Source: Mailhella sp.
GTDB lineage: Bacteria; Desulfobacterota; Desulfovibrionia; Desulfovibrionales; Desulfovibrionaceae
Length of the DNA: 5,692 bases
Direction of reading: 5' to 3'
NCBI GenBank assembly: GCA_017522745.1
Contig: JAFWYI010000100.1
Span: forward strand, 1 to 5,692
Part shown: positions 1 through 5,692 of the stretch, one piece after another
Position numbering within the stretch: position 1 is the stretch's first letter
Layout of the letters: the number at the start of each line of letters is the position of its first letter
Made by a program: the position numbers and the translations under genes
Notes under the pieces: model-generated
Told to the model about the DNA's origin: nothing
What the model saw: only the letters and a program-made list of their open reading frames with translations
Database searches by the model: none

Positions 1-779
<779 letters not shown>

Positions 780-790
780 AGGAGACCGCT

Positions 791-1189
791 ATGGAAGGTC
801 TTCGTCTCGATATCGTCACTCCTGACAAGGTCGTGCTCAACGCTGAAGTGGATTACGTGGGCGCCTGCGGTGTGGATGGTCAGTTCGGCCTCCTGCCCCA
901 GCATGCTCCCATGCTTACCGCTCTGAAAGTGGGTGACCTGTACTATCGTCAGGGCAACGAGACTCACTGGGTCTTCGTGTCCGGCGGTTTCGCTCAGATC
1001 TCCGATAATAAGGTGACCATCCTTGCGGAATCCGCAGAGCTGGCCTCTGATATCGACGTGGAAAGAGCGCAGGAAGCCAAGGCTCGCGCCGAAAAATATC
1101 TGGATAGTCCTACTCCTGATGTCGATCTGGCTCGTGCCGAACTCGCTCTGCAGCGTGCTGTTGCCCGCCTGAGAGTGGCAAGCCGCTGA
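791..1189 (+). CDS. atpC: F-type ATP synthase subunit epsilon
   Basis: The epsilon subunit sits on the central stalk of F1, couples rotation to catalysis and can inhibit ATP hydrolysis. The 132-aa length is normal for a full two-domain epsilon. The N-terminal beta-sandwich opens with [12 protein letters not shown] (4-15) and carries the family hallmark [16 protein letters not shown] (30-45). The C-terminal part is a helical hairpin rich in Ala, Arg and Glu (about 88-132), so the regulatory helices are present and not lost as in some shortened forms. The ATG at 791 is preceded by AAAGGAG (778-784) at good spacing, overlapping the atpD stop, which suggests translational coupling. It is the last gene of the atp operon: a terminator-like stem-loop follows and the next gene is on the other strand. 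Confidence 0.97.
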   Translation: MEGLRLDIVTPDKVVLNAEVDYVGACGVDGQFGLLPQHAPMLTALKVGDLYYRQGNETHWVFVSGGFAQISDNKVTILAESAELASDIDVERAQEAKARAEKYLDSPTPDVDLARAELALQRAVARLRVASR

Positions 1190-1210
1190 TAGCGTGAACT
1201 GATCCATGAT

Positions 1211-1247
1211 GAAAGGGAGGTTCCCATGAGGGAGCCTCCCTTTCTTT
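1211..1247 (+). terminator. Rho-independent-type terminator of the atp operon
   Basis: A long stem-loop begins 22 nt after the atpC stop. Bases 1211-1225 pair with 1230-1244 as 15 consecutive pairs, with one G-T wobble (1221/1234) and a four-base ATGA loop (1226-1229). The outer ten pairs are GAAAGGGAGG with CCTCCCTTTC. The 3' side runs into TTTCTTTATA, a short, interrupted T tract, so this works best for plus-strand transcription. Read on the minus strand, the stem is followed by ATCATGGATC, which is not T-rich, so it is a weaker terminator for the convergent hydrolase gene, although the stem may still slow polymerase from that side. Confidence 0.8.
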
Positions 1248-1266
1248 ATAGCGAAAAACGTGATGC

Positions 1267-2082
1267 TTAGCGCGTCGTCAGTCTGATGACCTCAAGGTCA
1301 TCGGGCACGTAGACGTTTCCGTTGAAATAGTGCCGGGCCTCTTCCGTGTAGCGAGCCTTGCGGGTGCCGACGGTCTCATTGTCTTCCGTATGCCAGAGGA
1401 CGAGATTTTTCACGCCGCAGCTTTCGGCAAGCTGAGAGGCTCGTTTCACCGTGTCGTGCCCGATACTGCGCGGATGGAAGATGTCGTCGTGTGCATCGAG
1501 GCAGAAGGCTTCATGGAAGAGCCAGTCCACACCGGTGATACGGCTATGGAGTTCCGGTTTGCACGGCTCATCGCCTGTGAAGACGATGCGCTGTCCCTCA
1601 GGGCTTTCCATCAGGAACCCATACTGCTCGGCCTTGGCGGAATGGGTGTCGAGGAATGTGACAGTGTGTCCGGCGATCTCGCGCTGTTCGCCATCTGTTA
1701 CAGGGCAGAAGGTGATATGCGAGCCCAGCGGCGTAAGATGGGAGGGCGCAAGCGTCAGCTCGCAGATGGTCTGGAGTTTTCGGGCAAGCTCGACATGGCA
1801 GTGTATGCGGAGGGGGAGAGGCCGCAATCCTTTGAGGAAAAGCTGTGCCGAAAAACGCACGATCCAGATGACACCGAGGCAGTGGTCGATATGCTCGTGG
1901 CTCACGAAAATATCGGTGATCTCCTGAAGCCCGATCCCTGCGAGATGGAGCTGGCGGAGTATGCCGTTGCCGCCACCCGCATCGACGAGCAGGCGACCCT
2001 GCGGGCCGTTGAGCAGGAAGCAGGTATTATAGTAGTGGATGGCGCGTGCCGCACCAGTTCCAAGGGGAAGCAATGTATCCAT
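1267..2082 (-). CDS. RNase Z-like MBL-fold metallo-hydrolase
   Basis: A 271-aa metallo-beta-lactamase-fold hydrolase, probably a phosphodiesterase or related hydrolase using two metal ions; the substrate cannot be told from sequence. The metal set is complete and ordered as in the RNase Z branch: SHEHIDH (61-67; H62, H64, D66, H67), a lone His in DTHSAKAEQYGF (H147), FTGDE (168-172; D171), FHEAF (189-193), HPRSIGHD (203-210) and VLWHTEDN (228-235; H231). The strand-turn LLVDAGGGNG (31-40) is the usual first core motif. It is somewhat shorter than typical RNase Z (about 300-320 aa), and I see no clear tRNA-binding exosite arm, so I do not call it rnz. The frame stays open 65 codons further upstream. 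I choose the ATG at 2082 because AAGGAG (2090-2095) lies 7 nt before it, the core fold begins at once (LPLGTG), and a likely promoter lies inside the longer version. It stands alone, convergent with atpC and divergent from ileS. No signal peptide is seen, so it is probably cytoplasmic. Confidence 0.88.
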   Translation of the reverse strand: MDTLLPLGTGAARAIHYYNTCFLLNGPQGRLLVDAGGGNGILRQLHLAGIGLQEITDIFVSHEHIDHCLGVIWIVRFSAQLFLKGLRPLPLRIHCHVELARKLQTICELTLAPSHLTPLGSHITFCPVTDGEQREIAGHTVTFLDTHSAKAEQYGFLMESPEGQRIVFTGDEPCKPELHSRITGVDWLFHEAFCLDAHDDIFHPRSIGHDTVKRASQLAESCGVKNLVLWHTEDNETVGTRKARYTEEARHYFNGNVYVPDDLEVIRLTTR

Positions 2083-2089
2083 GAAGGAA

Positions 2090-2095
2090 CTCCTT
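2090..2095 (-). promoter_or_regulatory. Shine-Dalgarno deciding the hydrolase start
   Basis: Minus-strand AAGGAG, seven bases upstream of the ATG at 2082-2080. It supports the 271-aa start over the 336-aa upstream ATG at 2277, whose extra 65 residues look like translated leader DNA and not like protein of the MBL family. Confidence 0.75.
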
Positions 2096-2131
2096 GAGGC
2101 TCTCTGCGGCGAGAAGAGCGGTGTTGTTCTC

Positions 2132-2160
2132 AGCGTAGAGGCCAGAACGGAGTCCGTCAA
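2132..2160 (-). promoter_or_regulatory. Candidate sigma70-type promoter for the hydrolase gene
   Basis: On the minus strand a TTGACG box (2160-2155; five of six to the -35 consensus) is followed after exactly 17 bp by TACGCT (2137-2132; three of six to TATAAT). Transcription would begin near 2125, leaving a leader of about 40 nt before the ATG at 2082, which suits the Shine-Dalgarno at 2090-2095. The -10 is weak, so this is a reasonable candidate only. Confidence 0.4.
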
Positions 2161-2300
2161 GCAGGCAGAATGGAAAAAAGCCCCATTGAAGGCTTGACAT
2201 TTATGCCAGACGCGGGAAAACATAACTTTTTCTGTCCATTTCGGTGGGCGGCTTTTGTTGCGGCCTCTCACCTTCAAGCATACATGGCGCTGCCGCGCCC

Positions 2301-2305
2301 GGAGG
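2301..2305 (+). promoter_or_regulatory. Shine-Dalgarno deciding the ileS start
   Basis: GGAGG lies 7 nt before the ATG at 2313. It fixes that ATG as the start, in preference to the in-frame ATG at 2244, which would add 23 residues unlike the family and has no comparable site. Confidence 0.85.
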
Positions 2306-2312
2306 AAGCCTT

Positions 2313-5171
2313 ATGGCTGAATATAAAAAGACACTGAATCTTCCTGTCACCGGTTTTCCCATGAAGGCGAATCTGGTTCAGAAGGAACCGGAAATGCTCA
2401 AGTTCTGGGAAAGCTGCGATGTTTTCCAGCGCATGCAGGATGCTTCCGGCTCCCGCGGCGAGTACCGCCTGCACGACGGTCCTCCCTATGCTAACGGCCA
2501 CATCCATCTTGGCCACGCTCTGAACAAGATCCTCAAGGATATCATCATCAAGTCCCGCAACCTCATGGGTTGGAAGACCGGCTATATCCCCGGCTGGGAC
2601 TGCCACGGTCTGCCCATCGAACATAATGTGGAAGTGGAGCTTGGCGAAAAGAAGAAGGAACTGCCTGCTCACGTCATCCGTAAGCGTTGCCGTCAGTACG
2701 CCCAGAAGTTCCTCGATATCCAGCGCAAGGAATTCAAGCGCCTCGGCGTTCTCGGTGACTGGGATCATCCTTACATGTCCATGGACCCCAAGTACGAAGC
2801 CGTGACCGCTGGCGAACTCGCCACCTTCGTGGAACGCGGCAGTCTTGTCCGCAGCAAGAAGCCCATCTACTGGTGCTGCCACTGTAAGACCGCCCTTGCT
2901 GAAGCCGAAGTGGAATACCGCGATCTTTCCTCGCCTTCCATCTACGTGCGTTTCCCTCTGACCGACGCCCGTCTGAAGGACGTGTTCGAGCAGGCCGATC
3001 CTTCCCGCGCCTATGTGGTGATCTGGACGACTACTCCCTGGACCATTCCCAGCAACCTTGCCGTGTGCGTGCATCCTGAATTCAAGTACGCTCTCGTGGA
3101 AGTGAACGGCGACCAGTACATCCTTGCCGCCGAACTTCTCGAAGGCTGTGCCAAGACTTTCGGATGGACGGAATACACCGTGCTTGGCGAGACCACTGGC
3201 GACAAGCTGGAACGCCTCGAAGCTCGTCATCCCTTCATCGACCGTCCTTCTCTCGTCATCAATGGTGAACATGTCACCCTCGATGCCGGTACCGGTTGCG
3301 TCCACACGGCTCCCGGTCATGGCCGCGAGGACTACGAAGCCGGTATGAAGTACGGCCTCGAAGTCTATTCTCCCCTTGATGACGAAGGCCGTTTCCTGCC
3401 CGCCGTGGAATTCTTCGCCGGCATGCAGGTCTTCGAAGCCAATCCTCATGTCATCGCCAAGGTGCAGGAACTCGGCCATCTGCTGGCTCGCCAGGACATC
3501 TCTCACTCCTATCCCTGCTGCTGGCGCTGTAAGAGCCCTGTCATCTTCCGTGCTACCACTCAGTGGTTCATCGGCATGGAACCCAACGACCTCCGCAAAA
3601 AGGCTCTTGCCGCCATCCAGAACGATGTGAAATGGATCCCCGCCTGGGGCCAGAATCGCATCTACAGCATGATCGAGACTCGTCCCGACTGGTGCATCTC
3701 CCGCCAGCGTCTGTGGGGCGTACCGATCCTCGCCCTCATCTGTAAGGATTGCGGCGAAGTCTGGAACGATCCCGAATGGATGCGTGATATCGCCAGCCGT
3801 TTCGCCACTCATCCCACCGGTTGCGACTACTGGTATGAACACGAAGTGGAAGATATGGCTCCCGCCGGTCTCAAGTGCCCCCATTGCGGCGGCACGCACT
3901 GGGAAAAGGAAGACGACATCCTCGACGTGTGGTTCGACTCCGGCACCAGCTTCGCGGCTGTGATGGAACAGCGCATCCCCGGTTCTGTGCCTGTCGACAT
4001 GTATCTCGAAGGCTCCGACCAGCATCGCGGCTGGTTCCACAGCTCTCTGCTTGCCGCCATGGGCACCCGCGACATCGCTCCCTACAAGGCTGTTCTTACC
4101 CACGGCTATGTGGTGGACGGCAACGGCCGCAAGATGTCCAAGTCCGTGGGTAGCGTGGTCGCTCCTCAGGAGATCATCGAGAAGTACGGCGCTGAACTGC
4201 TCCGCCTCTGGGTCGCCTCCGTGGACTACCGCGAAGACGTGCGCTACTCCGAAGAGATCATGAAGCGCCTTGTGGACGCGTACCGCCGCATCCGTAACAC
4301 CTGCCGTTACCTGCTGGGCAGCATCCACGACCTCAAGCCCGCCGATATGGTGGCCTTTGCCGATATGCAGCCCCTCGACCGCTATGCCCTGAGCGTGGTG
4401 GCCGCCGCTCACGAAGCCGCTGACATCGCTTATCAGGAATGTGAATTCCATAAGGTCTTCCAGGGGCTGCATAACGTCTGCTCCACCGATCTTTCGGCTT
4501 TCTACCTCGACGTTCTCAAGGATCGCCTGTACTCCTCTCTGCCGGATAGCGCTGAACGCCGTTCCGCCCAGAGCGCTCTGTACCAGATGGTCCTCATCAT
4601 GCTCCGCGACATGGCTCCCATCATGAGTTTCACGGCGGAAGAAGTGTTCCGCTATATCCCCGAAGCTCTCAAGCCCGTGGATGCCGAAGGCAAGGCCATC
4701 GAGACTGTCTTTGCCCTGCCTGTCGTTGATACTGCCGCCTTCCATCTGTCCGATGATGAACGCGGTGCCTGGGAAATGGTCATGGATATCCGTGCCGGTG
4801 TGACCCGCGCCATCGAGCCTCTGCGTAAGGAAGGCGTGGTGGGCCATGCCCTCGACACCCATGTCACCCTGTACGTCAATGAAAAGCTCCGTGCTGCTCT
4901 GGAAGACAGCGGTGCCGATATGCGCTCCGTGTGCATCGTCTCCCAGCTCGAGATCGCAGACTTCAAGGACGCTCCTGCGGAAGCTCTGGCCACTGCTCAG
5001 CTCGACGAATGCCCCGGTCTTGCCGTGGGCGTGCGTAAGGCTGGCGGCGACAAGTGCGAACGCTGCTGGATGTACTCCGAAGAACTCGGTACCGATGCCG
5101 CTCATCCTACGCTGTGCCCTCGCTGTGCCGCGGTGATGAAGGAACTCGATACCGCCGAAGCTGGTGAATAA
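2313..5171 (+). CDS. ileS: Isoleucyl-tRNA synthetase
   Basis: A class I aminoacyl-tRNA synthetase that joins isoleucine to tRNA-Ile using ATP in the cytoplasm and removes mischarged valine. At 952 aa it is close to the E. coli enzyme (938 aa). The Rossmann catalytic domain carries the HIGH motif as HLGH (65-68), [12 protein letters not shown] nearby, [10 protein letters not shown] (460-469), DVWFDSG (538-544) and KMSKS (607-611). The CP1 editing domain is intact: the threonine-rich [11 protein letters not shown] (238-248), and [13 protein letters not shown] with H331 and D340, equivalent to the E. coli editing His and Asp. Two CxxC pairs (C477/C480 and C522/C525) may bind zinc in the insertion. 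The helical anticodon-binding domain follows (about 650-830), then the C-terminal zinc finger CERC (915-918) and CPRC (935-938) typical of the bacterial type 1 enzyme. No key residue is missing. It begins a plus-strand unit and its stop overlaps the lspA start, so the two are probably cotranscribed. Confidence 0.98.
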   Translation: MAEYKKTLNLPVTGFPMKANLVQKEPEMLKFWESCDVFQRMQDASGSRGEYRLHDGPPYANGHIHLGHALNKILKDIIIKSRNLMGWKTGYIPGWDCHGLPIEHNVEVELGEKKKELPAHVIRKRCRQYAQKFLDIQRKEFKRLGVLGDWDHPYMSMDPKYEAVTAGELATFVERGSLVRSKKPIYWCCHCKTALAEAEVEYRDLSSPSIYVRFPLTDARLKDVFEQADPSRAYVVIWTTTPWTIPSNLAVCVHPEFKYALVEVNGDQYILAAELLEGCAKTFGWTEYTVLGETTGDKLERLEARHPFIDRPSLVINGEHVTLDAGTGCVHTAPGHGREDYEAGMKYGLEVYSPLDDEGRFLPAVEFFAGMQVFEANPHVIAKVQELGHLLARQDISHSYPCCWRCKSPVIFRATTQWFIGMEPNDLRKKALAAIQNDVKWIPAWGQNRIYSMIETRPDWCISRQRLWGVPILALICKDCGEVWNDPEWMRDIASRFATHPTGCDYWYEHEVEDMAPAGLKCPHCGGTHWEKEDDILDVWFDSGTSFAAVMEQRIPGSVPVDMYLEGSDQHRGWFHSSLLAAMGTRDIAPYKAVLTHGYVVDGNGRKMSKSVGSVVAPQEIIEKYGAELLRLWVASVDYREDVRYSEEIMKRLVDAYRRIRNTCRYLLGSIHDLKPADMVAFADMQPLDRYALSVVAAAHEAADIAYQECEFHKVFQGLHNVCSTDLSAFYLDVLKDRLYSSLPDSAERRSAQSALYQMVLIMLRDMAPIMSFTAEEVFRYIPEALKPVDAEGKAIETVFALPVVDTAAFHLSDDERGAWEMVMDIRAGVTRAIEPLRKEGVVGHALDTHVTLYVNEKLRAALEDSGADMRSVCIVSQLEIADFKDAPAEALATAQLDECPGLAVGVRKAGGDKCERCWMYSEELGTDAAHPTLCPRCAAVMKELDTAEAGE

Positions 5172-5661
5172 GGTGGCAGACAGCCGCTGGAAAATCGTCT
5201 CTGCCGTGGGGCTGGTCTGGCTTGTGCTGGACCAGCTTACCAAGGCGGCAGTCACGGCGAATATCGCGCTGAACCATGGTTTCAGCGTGATCCCCGGATT
5301 TTTCGACATCGTCCATGTGCTGAACCGCGGAGCGGCCTTCGGTTTCCTCAATAATAAGGATACGGACTGGCAGTTCTGGCTTTTTCTTGGCGCGGCCGTG
5401 GCGGTGACCATCATCATCATCAATATGGTGCGTACTTCCGAGTTCAGCCGCCTGTTGTTCTTCGGGCTGGGCAGTATACTTGGAGGTGCGCTGGGCAACC
5501 TCATCGACCGCATCCGTGTTCGTGCGGTGACGGACTTTCTTGATGTTTACTGGGGGCAGTGGCATTGGCCTGCCTTCAACGTGGCTGATGTGGCCATCTG
5601 TCTCGGAGTAGCGACGGCAGGTTTCGTTCTGCTGCGTCAGGCTCGTGAAGAATCCCGGTAA
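5164..5661 (+). CDS. lspA: Lipoprotein signal peptidase (signal peptidase II)
   Basis: An inner-membrane aspartyl protease that cuts the signal peptide from prolipoproteins after the lipobox cysteine has been lipidated; it is the target of globomycin. At 165 aa it matches the family. Visible parts: the first membrane helix with VLDQLTK (21-27), the conserved [10 protein letters not shown] (52-61), GNLIDR (111-116), VTDF (122-125) and FNVADVAI (138-145). By family alignment D124 and D142 are the catalytic pair. Four hydrophobic segments lie at about 9-27, 71-89, 97-114 and 140-157, the expected topology. The start is uncertain: GTG 5164 overlaps the ileS end by 8 nt but has no clear Shine-Dalgarno, while the in-frame GTG at 5173 follows GGTGA (5163-5167) at 5 nt and would give 162 aa. 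Either way, translation is probably coupled to ileS. An ileS-lspA arrangement is common in bacteria. Confidence 0.96.
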   Translation: MNKVADSRWKIVSAVGLVWLVLDQLTKAAVTANIALNHGFSVIPGFFDIVHVLNRGAAFGFLNNKDTDWQFWLFLGAAVAVTIIIINMVRTSEFSRLLFFGLGSILGGALGNLIDRIRVRAVTDFLDVYWGQWHWPAFNVADVAICLGVATAGFVLLRQAREESR

Positions 5662-5667
5662 GGGAGG
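5661..5667 (+). promoter_or_regulatory. Shine-Dalgarno of the next gene
   Basis: AGGGAGG overlaps the last base of the lspA stop and lies five bases before an ATG at 5673. It is the strongest ribosome binding site of the ileS-lspA unit and argues that a third cotranscribed gene begins here. Confidence 0.65.
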
Positions 5668-5672
5668 ATTGA

Positions 5673-5692
5673 ATGCTTATTTCAGACCTCAG
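5673..5692 (+). CDS. Start of a downstream gene (partial, 3' end outside window)
   Basis: The ATG at 5673 opens a frame reading MLISDL before the window ends; the seventh codon is incomplete. The evidence is the strong AGGGAGG upstream and the tight 11-nt gap after the lspA stop, as expected for a third operon member. Six residues are too few to identify the protein, so no function is offered. Confidence 0.6.

Larger units (their letters stand above)
2083..2312. other. Divergent intergenic region between hydrolase and ileS
   Basis: 230 nt with no convincing gene. It must hold start signals for both the minus-strand hydrolase and plus-strand ileS. On the plus strand there is a perfect TTGACA (2194-2199), but the best -10 look-alike, CATAAC (2221-2226), is 21 bp away, which is too far for a standard sigma70 promoter; the ileS promoter is therefore unresolved. 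I see no T-box leader: there is too little room, and no specifier stem or antiterminator is visible, as expected outside Gram-positive groups. A five-base-pair hairpin (2286-2290 with 2295-2299) lies just before the ileS ribosome binding site. Confidence 0.6.

Noticed and set aside
1330..2097. 255-codon plus-strand open frame across the hydrolase gene
   Set aside because: It is in register antisense to the hydrolase codons, has no recognisable domain, and the opposite strand carries a complete MBL motif set with a Shine-Dalgarno.
2083..2277. 65-residue N-terminal extension of the hydrolase from an ATG at 2277
   Set aside because: The added residues do not resemble MBL proteins, the ATG at 2082 has its own AAGGAG, and the candidate promoter lies inside the extension.
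2244..2312. 23-residue N-terminal extension of IleRS from an ATG at 2244
   Set aside because: The ATG at 2313 has GGAGG at ideal spacing and gives the usual IleRS N-terminus; the extension is unlike the family.
2083..2312. T-box riboswitch upstream of ileS
   Set aside because: No specifier loop, T-box sequence or terminator/antiterminator pair is visible, and the region is too short for a leader of that kind.
5410..5421. Four tandem ATC triplets in lspA as a possible phase-variation tract
   Set aside because: Triplet changes would keep the frame, the run is short, and it simply encodes four Ile in a membrane helix.

Overview
The window reads as ordinary, gene-dense chromosome of a moderately GC-rich Gram-negative bacterium. 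Four genes are complete and two are cut by the window edges. The lipoprotein signal peptidase implies a lipoprotein-bearing envelope. The protein style, and an ileS-lspA pair near an atp operon, fit a Desulfovibrionaceae-type (Desulfovibrio/Bilophila-like) organism. That placement is inference from general resemblance and was not tested by any search.

Layout. (1) Positions 1-1189, plus strand: the 3' end of an F-type ATP synthase operon, with the C-terminal part of atpD (beta subunit) followed 11 nt later by atpC (epsilon subunit). A strong stem-loop with a short T tract at 1211-1247 closes the operon. (2) Positions 1267-2082, minus strand: a single gene, convergent with atpC, for an RNase Z-like metallo-beta-lactamase-fold hydrolase with an intact metal-binding set. 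(3) Positions 2083-2312: a 230-nt divergent intergenic region with a plausible promoter for the minus-strand gene, a lone TTGACA box on the plus strand, and a small hairpin next to the ileS ribosome binding site. (4) Positions 2313-5661, plus strand: ileS (isoleucyl-tRNA synthetase, 952 aa), then lspA (signal peptidase II), which overlaps the ileS stop. A further start codon with a good Shine-Dalgarno at 5673 opens a gene that leaves the window after six codons.

The genes are mostly housekeeping: proton-driven ATP synthesis, isoleucine charging with editing, and lipoprotein maturation. The hydrolase is the only gene of unclear role. I see no tRNA, rRNA, CRISPR array, insertion sequence, prophage or other mobile signature, and no evidence of an undescribed multi-gene system. 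The very long open frame opposite ileS is explained by codon bias.
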